NCBI GenBank assembly: GCA_018268675.1
Contig: JAFDWB010000094.1
Location: 62,001 to 126,000 of the forward strand
Length of the DNA stretch: 64,000 nt
Direction of reading: 5' to 3'
Source of the DNA: Actinomycetota bacterium
Lineage (GTDB): Bacteria; Actinomycetota; Thermoleophilia; Solirubrobacterales; 70-9
Under the pieces are notes generated by a model. It saw only the letters and a list, made by a program, of their open reading frames with translations, was not told the origin of the DNA and ran no database searches. How positions within the stretch are numbered: the stretch's first letter is position 1; every line of letters begins with the position of its first letter. The position numbers and the translations under genes were made by a program. This document shows, piece by piece, positions 7,545 through 16,525 of the stretch.

Positions 7545-8348
7545 ATGTCTGACGAGACGAACGAGACTTCAGAGCAGCCTGTAGGCGAGACGGCGGAGGC
7601 TCCGGCCTCGCCGGCCGCGGGTCCTGTCCCGGATGAGGTGCCCTCGTCCTCGCAGGCTGCGGGCGAGGACACCTCATCCGCGCCACCCGCGGGTGAGGCG
7701 CCGGAGGCCGACGCCTCGGAGGCTGCAGAGGAACCTGAGCCGGAGCCCGTTGCCGAGGAGCCCAAGAAAGAGGACAAGAAGGACGTCATCCCGGGGGCGA
7801 ACCTCGAGCCGATCGCGATCGAGCCGGACGCTCCCGAGCTGTCGGCGGAGGAGCGGGCAAGGCTCGAAGCCGAAGAGGAAGAGCGCGCGAATCGTGAGGC
7901 GGAGCTCGCCGCGGCCGACAGCGACTCGCCCGCCGACCGCGCGCCGGCGAAGATGGAGAGCGGCGCCCGCTTCCTCGCCACCGGCAAGCGCAAGAGCTCG
8001 ATCGCCCGCGTCACCCTGCTGCCCGGCGACGGCAAGTTCAGCATCAACGGACGCGAGCTGGCCGAGTTCTTCCCCCGCCCGCTGCACCAGACGATGGTCA
8101 AGCAGCCGCTCACCGTCTCCGGCTACGAGGGCAACGTCGACGTCCGCGTCCGCGTCCATGGCGGCGGCATCTCCGGCCAGGCCGGGGCGGTCCGCCACGG
8201 CATCGCCCGGGCGCTCACCGAGGTCGACGCCGAGCTGCGCGGCGACCTCAAGCGCCGCGGCTTCCTCACCCGCGACGCGCGGGTCAAGGAGCGCCGCAAG
8301 GCCGGCTTCAAGAAGGCCCGCAAGAAGCCGCAGTTCAGCAAGCGCTGA
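7545..8348 (+). CDS. rpsI: 30S ribosomal protein S9 with long acidic N-terminal extension
   Basis: Residues 141-267 are an ordinary S9: ATGKRKSSIARVTLLPG, then HGGGISGQAGAVRHGIARAL and the basic tail KKPQFSKR that reaches the P-site tRNA. Residues 1-140 are an extra Ser/Ala/Pro/Glu-rich, strongly acidic and probably disordered extension with a charged helical part near 98-122. Usual S9 length is about 130. ATG 7545 follows the rplM stop without a gap, and no better internal start near residue 137 has a visible ribosome site, so the extension is likely translated. Confidence 0.95.
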   Translation: MSDETNETSEQPVGETAEAPASPAAGPVPDEVPSSSQAAGEDTSSAPPAGEAPEADASEAAEEPEPEPVAEEPKKEDKKDVIPGANLEPIAIEPDAPELSAEERARLEAEEEERANREAELAAADSDSPADRAPAKMESGARFLATGKRKSSIARVTLLPGDGKFSINGRELAEFFPRPLHQTMVKQPLTVSGYEGNVDVRVRVHGGGISGQAGAVRHGIARALTEVDAELRGDLKRRGFLTRDARVKERRKAGFKKARKKPQFSKR

Positions 8349-8386
8349 GCCCCCGCTCGACCCACTTTCCGCATTAGGCTCTCGGC

Positions 8387-9709
8387 GTGGCTGACGCGAG
8401 CAGGAAGCTGTTCGGGACCGACGGTGTCCGCGGCGAGGCGGGGACCTTCCTCACCGCCGAGCTGGCGACCGCCCTGGGGCGCGCCGCGACCGCCTCGCTG
8501 GGGGTCGAGCGCCCGCAGGTCCTGATCGTCCGCGACACCCGCGAGTCGGGGCCGATGCTGGAGTCGGCGCTGGCCGCCGGGATCGCCGCGGCGGGCGGCG
8601 ACGCGCTGCTCGCGGGCGTGCTGCCGACCCCCGCGGCGGCGATCCTCGTGCGCCGGCTCGGGCTCGACCTGGCGGCGGTCGTGTCGGCGTCCCACAACCC
8701 CTACCGGGACAACGGCATCAAGTTCTTCTCCGCCGCCGGGACCAAGCTGCCCGACGAGGTCGAGGCGCGGATCGAGGCGCTGATGGACGGCGAGGGCCCG
8801 CCGCCCGCGACGGCGCCGGGCCGGATCGAGGAGCTGAACGGGGGGGAGGACGACTACGTCCGCGAGCTCGCCGCCGCCTTCCAGATCGACCTCACCGGCC
8901 GCAAGGTGGCGCTCGACTGCGCCCACGGCGCCACCTACCGGGTCGCGCCGCGGATCTTCGAACAGCTTGGGGCGACCGTGGAGACGGTCGGCGTCGACCC
9001 CGACGGGCGCAACATCAACGACGGGGTCGGCTCGACCCACGTCGAGGCATTGGCCGCGCGGGTCGCCGCCTCCGACGCCGAGATCGGCTTCGCCTTCGAC
9101 GGCGACGGCGACCGGGTGCTCGCCGTCGACGCCGACGGGCGCGTTCACGACGGCGACGAGCTGATCGCGCTCGCCGCCCGGGGGCTCGCCGGGCGCGGGG
9201 AGCTCGGCGGCGGCGTCGTCGTCACCGTGATGACCAACTTCGGCTTCCACCAGGCGATGGAGGCGGCGGGGATCGAGGTCGCCGTCACCCAGGTCGGGGA
9301 CCGTTATGTGATCGACGAGATGCTGCGGCGCGAGTGGCGGCTCGGCGGCGAGCAGTCCGGCCACATCATCGCCTCCGACATCGTCGCCACCGGCGACGGC
9401 ATCGCCGCGGCGCTGCTGACGATGCGGGAGCTGGACGGGACGGCGCTGGCGGCGGCACCGACGATGGAGAAGCTGCCGCAGCGGCTGGTCAACGTCGAGG
9501 TCGCCGACCGCGAGAGCCTGGCGGGCGCGGTCGCCGTCTGGGACGCGGTCGGCAAGGAGAACGCGGCACTCGCGGGGCGCGGCCGGGTGTTGCTGCGGCC
9601 CTCCGGCACCGAGCCGTTGGTGCGGGTGATGGTCGAGGCGCCCGAGGCCGCCGAGGCCGATGCCGTCTGCGACCGCCTCGTCGCCCTGGTCCGCACCGAG
9701 CTCGGCTGA
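8387..9709 (+). CDS. glmM: Phosphoglucosamine mutase
   Basis: Converts glucosamine-6-phosphate to glucosamine-1-phosphate for UDP-GlcNAc and peptidoglycan synthesis. The 440-residue protein starts LFGTDGVRGEAG, has the phosphoserine loop SASHNPYRDNGIKF near residue 100, the metal loop FDGDGDR and the terminal phosphate-binding RPSGTEPLVRVMVEA. GTG 8387 follows a -10-like TAGGCT (8375-8380) by exactly six bases, which suggests a leaderless mRNA. The next gene, glmS, supplies its substrate. Confidence 0.97.
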   Translation: MADASRKLFGTDGVRGEAGTFLTAELATALGRAATASLGVERPQVLIVRDTRESGPMLESALAAGIAAAGGDALLAGVLPTPAAAILVRRLGLDLAAVVSASHNPYRDNGIKFFSAAGTKLPDEVEARIEALMDGEGPPPATAPGRIEELNGGEDDYVRELAAAFQIDLTGRKVALDCAHGATYRVAPRIFEQLGATVETVGVDPDGRNINDGVGSTHVEALAARVAASDAEIGFAFDGDGDRVLAVDADGRVHDGDELIALAARGLAGRGELGGGVVVTVMTNFGFHQAMEAAGIEVAVTQVGDRYVIDEMLRREWRLGGEQSGHIIASDIVATGDGIAAALLTMRELDGTALAAAPTMEKLPQRLVNVEVADRESLAGAVAVWDAVGKENAALAGRGRVLLRPSGTEPLVRVMVEAPEAAEADAVCDRLVALVRTELG

Positions 9710-9774
9710 GCCCGCCCGCGGTTCAAGGTCGGCGCCGGCCGGGTCGAGACAGCGTCTAACCTCTTCTTCCTTCT

Positions 9775-11622
9775 ATGTGCGGAATCGTCGGATACGTGGG
9801 CGGCCGGCCCTGCGAGGAGATCCTCCTCCAAGGTCTGGAAAAGCTCGAATACCGCGGCTATGACTCGGCCGGGATCAGCCTGCTCGACGGCGGCGCGGTC
9901 GAGTCGGTCCACGCGGTCGGCAATCTCGCCAACCTGCGCGCCGCGATCGACCGGGCCGCGAACGGCAACGGCGCCCTCGCCCCGGCGGCGACCGGCATCG
10001 CCCACACCCGCTGGGCCACCCATGGGCGGGTCACCGAGGAGAACGCCCACCCCCACGACGACAGCTCCGGCAAGGTCCACATCGTCCTCAACGGGATCGT
10101 CGAGAACCACGCCGAGCTGCGCAAGCGCCTGATCGCCGAGGGGGAGGAGTTCACCTCGGAGACCGATGCCGAGGTGGTCGCCCACCTGATCGCCCACCAT
10201 TACGACGGCGATCTCGCCACGGCCACCCGCGACGCCTACGCCGAGCTGCGCGGCCACTACGCCTTCGTCGCCATGCACGCCGACGAGCCGCACCGCCTGC
10301 TCGGCGCCCGCAAGGAGTGTCCGCTGGTCGCCGGGATCGGCGCGGGGGAGACCTTCCTCGCCTCCGCCATCCCCGCCTTCCTCGCCGACACCCGCGTCGC
10401 GGTCCCGATCGAAAATGGCGAGCTGGTGGAAATCGAAGCCGGCGAGGTGCGGATCACCGACACCGAGGGCAACCCGGTCGAGCGCGCCCCCGAACAGGTG
10501 ACCTGGGACGCCGAAGCCGCCGAGAAGCAGGGCTACGAGACCTACATGCTCAAGGAGATCCACGAACAGGCCGACGCGGTCGCCGAGACGATCACCGACC
10601 GCCTGCCGGAGACCGACGGGGTCGACCTCTCCGACGTCGACCTCACCGACGAGTTCCTGCGCGACGTCGGCCGGATCGTGATCGTCGCCTGCGGGACCAG
10701 CTACCACGCCGGGCTGGTCGGGCGCTACGCGATCGAGGAGTGGGCGCGGGTGCCGGTCGAAATGGACATCGCCTCCGAGTACCGCTACCGCAACCCGGTG
10801 ATCGGGTCGGGCGACCTCGTGGTCGGCATCACCCAGTCCGGGGAGACCGCCGACACGCTCGCCGCGATGCGCCTCGCCCGCGAGGCCGGCGCCAAGGTCC
10901 TCGCGGTCACCAACATCATGGGCAGCCAGGCGACCCGCGACGCCGATGCCGTCCTCTACACCCGCGCGGGCCTCGAGATCGGCGTCGCCGCGACCAAGAC
11001 CTTCCTCGCCCAGGTCGCGGTGATGTACCTGCTGGGTCTGCGGATCGCGCAGTTGCGCGGCACCCTGCCGCCCGCGCGGATCGCCGAGCTGGTCGCCGAG
11101 CTGAAGATGCTGCCGTCGAAGATCGAGGAGACCCTGGCCGCCGCCGAGGCCCCGGTCCGCGCCGTCGCCGAGACCCACGCCCAGCGCGAGTTCTTCCTCT
11201 ACCTCGGCCGCCACATCGGCCTGCCGGTCTGCCTCGAGGGAGCGTTGAAGCTGAAGGAGATCTCCTACATCCCGACCGACGCCTACGCGGCGGGGGAGAT
11301 GAAGCACGGCCCGATCGCCCTCCTCGACGAGTCGACCCCGGTCGTCTGCGTCGCCACCGAGAGCCCGGTGCTCGAGAAGGTTCTCTCCAACGTCGAGGAG
11401 GTCCGCGCCCGCGGCGCCGACACGATCGCGATCGCCACCGAAGGCTCCGAGCGCCCCGCCGAGGTCGCCGACTCGACCATCTATGTCGCCGCGAGCGACT
11501 GGATCCTGCAGCCGATCCTCGCCGTCCTCCCCCTCCAGCTCCTCGCCTACGACATCGCCCGCGCCCGCGGTCTGAACGTCGACCAGCCGCGCAACCTGGC
11601 AAAGACCGTCACGGTCGAGTAA
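9775..11622 (+). CDS. glmS: Glutamine-fructose-6-phosphate aminotransferase (isomerising)
   Basis: Makes glucosamine-6-phosphate from fructose-6-phosphate and glutamine. The 615-residue protein has the N-terminal glutaminase nucleophile Cys2 (MCGIVGYVG), GHTRWATHG-like segment (AHTRWATHG), two SIS isomerase domains (CGTSYHAG; SQSGETADT as TQSGETADT) and the family ending RNLAKTVTVE. Glutamate codons in the first part are almost only GAG, unlike the lipoprotein gene that follows. Confidence 0.98.
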   Translation: MCGIVGYVGGRPCEEILLQGLEKLEYRGYDSAGISLLDGGAVESVHAVGNLANLRAAIDRAANGNGALAPAATGIAHTRWATHGRVTEENAHPHDDSSGKVHIVLNGIVENHAELRKRLIAEGEEFTSETDAEVVAHLIAHHYDGDLATATRDAYAELRGHYAFVAMHADEPHRLLGARKECPLVAGIGAGETFLASAIPAFLADTRVAVPIENGELVEIEAGEVRITDTEGNPVERAPEQVTWDAEAAEKQGYETYMLKEIHEQADAVAETITDRLPETDGVDLSDVDLTDEFLRDVGRIVIVACGTSYHAGLVGRYAIEEWARVPVEMDIASEYRYRNPVIGSGDLVVGITQSGETADTLAAMRLAREAGAKVLAVTNIMGSQATRDADAVLYTRAGLEIGVAATKTFLAQVAVMYLLGLRIAQLRGTLPPARIAELVAELKMLPSKIEETLAAAEAPVRAVAETHAQREFFLYLGRHIGLPVCLEGALKLKEISYIPTDAYAAGEMKHGPIALLDESTPVVCVATESPVLEKVLSNVEEVRARGADTIAIATEGSERPAEVADSTIYVAASDWILQPILAVLPLQLLAYDIARARGLNVDQPRNLAKTVTVE

Positions 11623-11651
11623 CGAGTTCCCGGAGCCGCGCCCCGATCCAC

Positions 11652-11700
11652 GTTGATGGGCCGAAAACCTCTCTATATCAGCGGTTTTCGGCCCATCAAC
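11652..11700. repeat. Perfect 18-bp inverted repeat after glmS
   Basis: Arms GTTGATGGGCCGAAAACC (11652-11669) and its exact complement (11683-11700) enclose a 13-base loop, TCTCTATATCAGC. It lies 30 bases after the glmS stop and 58 bases before the next gene. It could terminate glmS, but no T-tract follows. Confidence 0.75.
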
Positions 11701-11757
11701 TTAGGTCCCTAACCCACGAGCCATCCCGGCCGGGTCCTGCACTGGTATGAACCTTCC

Positions 11758-13335
11758 ATGCACGCGCCGCGGAAGGTTCACAGGCTCCTGCTCATCTCGA
11801 TCGCGGCGGTCCTCGCCGTCGCGCTCGCGGTCGCCGGTTGCGGCGGCGGCTCAGAAGGTGGGGGTGGTGAACCGGCCGGGTTGGCGCCGAAGCAGGCGCC
11901 CGTGTACCTGGAAGTGAACCTGAAGCCGGAAGCGAAGACGAGCGAAGCGCTGGACGAACTGACGCAGACCGCGCTCGGGATCGAAAACGTCGGCGAATTC
12001 GTCGCCGAAGAACTCGAAAAGGCGGCGCTCGGCGAAGGGCAGAAGTTCAACTTCGAAGAAGAAGTGAAACCGTGGCTGGGGGAAAAGGCGGGGATGTACC
12101 TGGCCGGGTACGACGGCAACCAGTTCCACGGGTACGGGCTCGCGATCGAAACGACCAACTCGGGCGAAGCCGAAGAATTCGTCAAGCAGCGCGTCGAAGC
12201 GAACGAAAGCGGTGCGCAACCGGGCGAATTCGAAGGGCACAAGTACTACGTCGAGCCCGAAGACGGATCGGTGCTCGGCATGATCGGCGACTACCTCGCC
12301 TTCGGCGAAACGAAGGCCGACTTCGAAGCGATGGTGAAGGCGTCCGCCGGCGAAGGCCTGAACGAATCGCCGAAGTTCAAATCCGCGATGGAAAGCGCGC
12401 CGGCAGCGGGGATCGGCAACGTGTACGTCGACGTCGGCGGCCTGATCGAAGAGGCGAAGGGCCAGATCCCGGCGGAATCGGAAGCGTTCTTCGACCTGGT
12501 CGGGATCGAACCGCGGCAGGCGACCGCGGTCGCGAGCGTGGTGCCGCACTCAGAACAGGTGGAGATCGACCTCTCGACCAACCTCGGCAAGGCGACGGCG
12601 AGCGCCGGCGACGCGTCGAAGCTGCTCGAATCGCTCCCCGCGAGCGCGTCGATCGGCTTCGCCTCGGCCGAATTCGGCAAGAGCTTCGGCGAAGGCATCA
12701 ACGAACTGAGTGAAAAGGGCATCCCCGGCCAGCTCGAACCGGGCCAGCTGAAGCCGGCGCTGGAAACGGTGGGGATCAACCTCGACGCGATCGCCGAATC
12801 GATCGGCGACGTCGGCGGCTTCGTCGAAGGCTCGGCCCTCGGGAACGTGTCCGGAGCGGTGGTGATCGAAACCAGCAACCCGAGCGAAGCGCGCAAGACG
12901 GTGTCGAACATCGGCCTCCTGCTGCGGGCGAGCGGCACCAAGGGCGTGACCGCGATCAACGGCGAACTCTCGGGCTTCTCGGTCCGCTCGCCCGAACTCG
13001 GGCGGCGGCCGCTGGTCGTCGGTTCGGCGGGCGAAAAGATCGTGATCGCCTACGGGCCGAAGGCGGCCGCGCGGGCGCTGAGCACCCAGTCCCAGACGCT
13101 CGGCTCGGTCGCCGGCTTCCAGGCCGCCAAGACCGCCCTCGGCTCGACCCCGATGAGCGCCTTCGTCCAGGGCGGGCCGACGCTGAAGCTGATCGACGCG
13201 CTCCTCTCGCCGACGGAACGGGCGCAGCTCGCCCAGGCCAGGCCGTTCCTCGACAAGGTCTCCTACCTCGCGGTCGGCTCCGAAGCGAAGGGTAAGACGA
13301 CGACCGCGAAGGTGATCGTCGGGCTGCAGAAGTAG
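11758..13335 (+). CDS. DUF3352-type lipoprotein
   Basis: A 525-residue exported protein of unknown function. The signal peptide ends in a lipobox (ALAVAGC, near residue 29) followed by a Gly/Ser linker. The body is acidic with repeated segments of the type APVYLEVNL, GMYLAGYDG, FVQGGPTLKLIDALL and a terminal YLAVGSEAKGKTTTAKVIVGL, as in DUF3352 proteins common in this bacterial group. Glutamate is coded mostly by GAA: in 12121-12360, 12 of 13 Glu codons are GAA, against 0 of 10 in glmS 10081-10320. Confidence 0.75.
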   Translation: MHAPRKVHRLLLISIAAVLAVALAVAGCGGGSEGGGGEPAGLAPKQAPVYLEVNLKPEAKTSEALDELTQTALGIENVGEFVAEELEKAALGEGQKFNFEEEVKPWLGEKAGMYLAGYDGNQFHGYGLAIETTNSGEAEEFVKQRVEANESGAQPGEFEGHKYYVEPEDGSVLGMIGDYLAFGETKADFEAMVKASAGEGLNESPKFKSAMESAPAAGIGNVYVDVGGLIEEAKGQIPAESEAFFDLVGIEPRQATAVASVVPHSEQVEIDLSTNLGKATASAGDASKLLESLPASASIGFASAEFGKSFGEGINELSEKGIPGQLEPGQLKPALETVGINLDAIAESIGDVGGFVEGSALGNVSGAVVIETSNPSEARKTVSNIGLLLRASGTKGVTAINGELSGFSVRSPELGRRPLVVGSAGEKIVIAYGPKAAARALSTQSQTLGSVAGFQAAKTALGSTPMSAFVQGGPTLKLIDALLSPTERAQLAQARPFLDKVSYLAVGSEAKGKTTTAKVIVGLQK

Positions 13336-13367
13336 GGGCCTTGCGGTACGGCCATTAGGCTCGTCCG

Positions 13368-14894
13368 ATGGAGCCGTGGCTGCGAGGCCTCTACGACGCG
13401 GAGGGGATGCGGGCGGTCGATCGCTGGGCGATCGAGGAGCAGAGCGTCGACTCGCTGGAGCTGATGGAGAATGCCGGGCGGGCGGTCGCCGAGGCGGTCG
13501 CGCGGCTGGCTCCGCAGGGGCCCGTGCGGGTCGTCTGCGGCAAGGGCAACAACGGCGGCGACGGCCTGGTGGCGGCGCGCCTGCTGCGGGGGATGGGCTT
13601 CGAGGCCGAGGTGCTGCTGCTCTGGCCCGCGGCTGAGCTGAGCGCGGACGCGACGGCGAACCTGAGGCGGCTGGAGGACGCTCCCGGGGTCGCCGGCAGC
13701 GACGTCGCGGCGCGGCTCGCGGGCTCGGGCGCCGTCGTCGACGCGATCTTCGGCACCGGCTTCTCCGGTGCGCCGCGGGAGCCCGCGGCCGCCGCGATCG
13801 CCGCGATCCACGCCTGCGACGCCCCGGTCGTCGCCTGCGACGTGGCCTCCGGGGTCGACGCCGCCACCGGCGAAGTGGCGGGCGCCGCGGTCGCGGCCGA
13901 CGTCACCGTCACCTTCCACGGCGCCAAGATCGGCCACTACGTCGCCCCCGGCAAGTGGGCGACCGGGGAGCTCGTCGTCGCCCCGATCGGCATCCCGCCG
14001 GGCGCGCCAGAGCCCGTCGCCGCCGGGGTGATCGAGCCGGCCGTCCTCGACCTCGCCCCCCGCCGCGGCGCCCGCTCGACCAAGTTCAGCAGCGGCCAGG
14101 TGACGATCGCGGGCGGCTCGCGCGGTCTCACCGGCGCGGTGCGGATGTCCTCGACCGCGGCGATCCGCGCCGGCGCCGGGTACGCGACCGTCGCCGTCCC
14201 CGCCGATCTAGAGCCGGTCTTCGAAGCGGCCGAGGTCGAGGTCATGTCGCACGGCGTCGCCGGGCCTCCGGGCCACCTCGGCGCCGAGTCCGCCGCCGAC
14301 CTCCTCGCCGCCTTCGAGCGCGCCGCCGCCGGCGTGCTCGGCCCGGGCCTCGGCCGCGACGAGGGCTCGCTCGCGCTCGTCCGCGAGGTCGCGCCGCGGA
14401 TCGGGGCGCCGCTGGTCCTCGACGCCGACGGCCTGAACGCCTTCGCGGGCCGGCTCGACCTCCTTGCCACCCGCGGCGCGCCGACGATCCTCACCCCCCA
14501 CGCGGGCGAGCTCGGGCGCCTGCTCGGGCGTGACGCGGCGGAGATCGGCGCCCACCGCCTCGCCGCCGCCCGCGAGGCGGCCACCCGGGCCGGCGCCGTC
14601 GTCGTCCTCAAGGGCGACGACACGATCGTCACCGACGGCGCCCGCGTCGCCGTCAACGCCGTCGCCGCCCCCGGCCTGGCGACGGCCGGGACCGGCGACG
14701 TCCTCTCCGGGGTCACCGCGGCGCTCCTCGCCCGCGGCCTCGAGCCCTTCGTCGCCGCCTGCGCCGCGGTGCTCGCCCACGCCCGCGCCGGCCGCGAGGC
14801 GGCGCGCCGCCTCGGCCTCGCCGAGTCGGTGATCGCCACCGACGTGATCGCCGCGCTCCCCGCGGGCCTGCGCTCCGCCGCGCGGGTCGAATAA
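13368..14894 (+). CDS. nnr: Bifunctional NAD(P)H-hydrate epimerase/dehydratase
   Basis: Repairs hydrated NAD(P)H. The N-terminal epimerase (residues 1-215) has SLELMENAGRAVAEAV and CGKGNNGGDGLVAARLL; the C-terminal ADP- or ATP-dependent dehydratase (about 225-508) has the ribokinase-like LTPHAGELGRLLG and ATAGTGDVLSGVTAALLARG. Fused length near 500 is normal. ATG 13368 follows TAGGCT (13356-13361) by six bases, again a leaderless-type start. It leads a compact run of genes up to infA. Confidence 0.95.
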   Translation: MEPWLRGLYDAEGMRAVDRWAIEEQSVDSLELMENAGRAVAEAVARLAPQGPVRVVCGKGNNGGDGLVAARLLRGMGFEAEVLLLWPAAELSADATANLRRLEDAPGVAGSDVAARLAGSGAVVDAIFGTGFSGAPREPAAAAIAAIHACDAPVVACDVASGVDAATGEVAGAAVAADVTVTFHGAKIGHYVAPGKWATGELVVAPIGIPPGAPEPVAAGVIEPAVLDLAPRRGARSTKFSSGQVTIAGGSRGLTGAVRMSSTAAIRAGAGYATVAVPADLEPVFEAAEVEVMSHGVAGPPGHLGAESAADLLAAFERAAAGVLGPGLGRDEGSLALVREVAPRIGAPLVLDADGLNAFAGRLDLLATRGAPTILTPHAGELGRLLGRDAAEIGAHRLAAAREAATRAGAVVVLKGDDTIVTDGARVAVNAVAAPGLATAGTGDVLSGVTAALLARGLEPFVAACAAVLAHARAGREAARRLGLAESVIATDVIAALPAGLRSAARVE

Positions 14895-14909
14895 TCTCGC
14901 CCGACCGAG

Positions 14910-15374
14910 ATGAAGACCGCCGCCGAGATCATGGACGCCGACGTCCCGAGCGTGACGCCGGACGACGAGGCCCGCACCGCGATCGACCTCCTCTCGAAGA
15001 CCGACAAGGGCGCCGTCCCGGTCGTCGACGCGGACCGCAGGGTGGTCGGCATCGTCAGCGAGTCGGACCTGATCCTCGCCGACGAGGAGTCCGACCTGCA
15101 CCTCCCGCATTACCTCGAAATCATGGGCGGGGTGGTATTCATCGGCTCGATGAAGGGCTTCGAGAAGCGGCTCGAAAAGGCCTTCGCGACGAAGGTTTCG
15201 GAGCTGATGAGCGCCGATCCGATCGTCGTCCACACCTACGAGTCGGCCGACCGGGTGGCGAAGAAGATCGCCGCTCACCACCACAACCACCTGCCGGTGG
15301 TCGACGAGGACGGGCGGCTGGCGGGCATGGTCACGCGGGCCGACGCGCTCGCCGCCATCGTCGACGGCGAGTAG
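14910..15374 (+). CDS. CBS-domain-pair protein
   Basis: A 154-residue protein made only of two CBS domains (residues about 7-60 and 95-150), for example AVPVVDADRRVVGIVSESDL and LPVVDEDGRLAGMVTRADAL. Such pairs bind adenine nucleotides and act as energy or redox sensors, but the partner here is unknown. A segment between the domains (MGGVVFIGSMKGFEKRLEK) is typical of this stand-alone subgroup. It is two bases upstream of alr. Confidence 0.88.
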   Translation: MKTAAEIMDADVPSVTPDDEARTAIDLLSKTDKGAVPVVDADRRVVGIVSESDLILADEESDLHLPHYLEIMGGVVFIGSMKGFEKRLEKAFATKVSELMSADPIVVHTYESADRVAKKIAAHHHNHLPVVDEDGRLAGMVTRADALAAIVDGE

Positions 15375-15376
15375 CG

Positions 15377-16525
15377 ATGGAGCGGGCGCTCGCCCGGGTC
15401 GACCTCGGCGCGCTGCGCGGCAACTGCGAGCGCCTGCGCGCCGAGCTCGGCGGGGCGCGGCTCTGCGCGGTGGTGAAGGCGAACGCCTACGGCCACGGGG
15501 CGGTCGACTGCGCGAGGGCGGCATCGGCGGGCGGGGCGACCGCGCTGGCCGTGGCGACCGCGGGGGAGGCGGCGGAGCTGGCGGGGGCCGGCGTCGCGGG
15601 GATGAGGGGCGGCGATCCCGGCGACGTCGACCTGCTGACCCTCGGCGCGTTGACCGACGACGAGGTCGACGTCGCGCTCGGCGCGGGCTCCGCGGTGGGC
15701 GTCTGGACCGAGGGTTTCCGACAGCTCCTCGCCACCCGTGCCCGCGCTCTCGGCGGGCCCGCCCGCGTCCACGTCAAGCACGACAGCGGCATGGGCCGGC
15801 TCGGCAGCCTCGACGGCGAGGAGGTGGTGGCGCTCGCCGCGGCCGTCGCCGCCGACCCCGACCTCGAGCTGGCAGGCGTCTGGACCCACTTCGCCACCGC
15901 CGACGAACCCGACGAGGACGACGGCTACTTCTTCGCCCAGCTCGAGCGCTTCGAGCCGGTCGCCGCGGCCGTCCGCGCCGCGCACCCGGGTGTCACCGTC
16001 CACGCCGCCAACAGCGCCGCGGTCTTCCGCTCGGCCCGCTCGCACCTCGACATGGCGCGCTGCGGGATCGCGATCTACGGTCTCGACCCCTTCCAGGACG
16101 ACCCGGCGGCGCGTGGCCTCGCGCCGGTCCTCTCACTGGTCTCCCACGTCGCCGCGGTGAAGCGCTTCGGCGCCGGGCAGAGCGCCGGCTACGGGCGCCG
16201 CTGGCGGGCGCCGCGCGACACCTGGGTCGGCGTCGTCCCGCTCGGCTACGGCGACGGGGTGCGGCGGGCGCTCTCGAACGACTGCGACGTCCTCGTCGGC
16301 GGGCGCCGCCGGCCCGTGGTCGGGACGATCTCGATGGACAACCTGACCGTCGACCTCGGCCCCGACACCGACGTCGAGCCCGGCGCGGAGGCGGTCCTGA
16401 TCGGCCGCCAGGGTGGGGAGGAGATCCGCGCCGAGGAGCTCGCCGCCCGCCTCGGCACGATCAACTACGAGGTGACGACGGCGCTCCTGCCGCGCGTGCC
16501 GCGGGTGCCGGCGGGGGACCCGTGA
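15377..16525 (+). CDS. alr: Alanine racemase
   Basis: PLP enzyme that makes D-alanine for peptidoglycan. The 382-residue protein has the PLP lysine in CAVVKANAYGHGA (near residue 35), the substrate segment HVKHDSGMGRLG, and the second-domain motif GYGDGVRR that precedes the catalytic tyrosine region. The stop overlaps the start of the next gene. Confidence 0.95.
   Translation: MERALARVDLGALRGNCERLRAELGGARLCAVVKANAYGHGAVDCARAASAGGATALAVATAGEAAELAGAGVAGMRGGDPGDVDLLTLGALTDDEVDVALGAGSAVGVWTEGFRQLLATRARALGGPARVHVKHDSGMGRLGSLDGEEVVALAAAVAADPDLELAGVWTHFATADEPDEDDGYFFAQLERFEPVAAAVRAAHPGVTVHAANSAAVFRSARSHLDMARCGIAIYGLDPFQDDPAARGLAPVLSLVSHVAAVKRFGAGQSAGYGRRWRAPRDTWVGVVPLGYGDGVRRALSNDCDVLVGGRRRPVVGTISMDNLTVDLGPDTDVEPGAEAVLIGRQGGEEIRAEELAARLGTINYEVTTALLPRVPRVPAGDP

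Noticed and set aside
9710-9774. glmS ribozyme upstream of glmS
   Set aside because: Only 65 bases separate glmM and glmS and no fitting fold is visible.
9304-11307. 667-codon minus-strand frame opposite glmM and glmS
   Set aside because: Shadow of real genes, no protein motif, no start signal.
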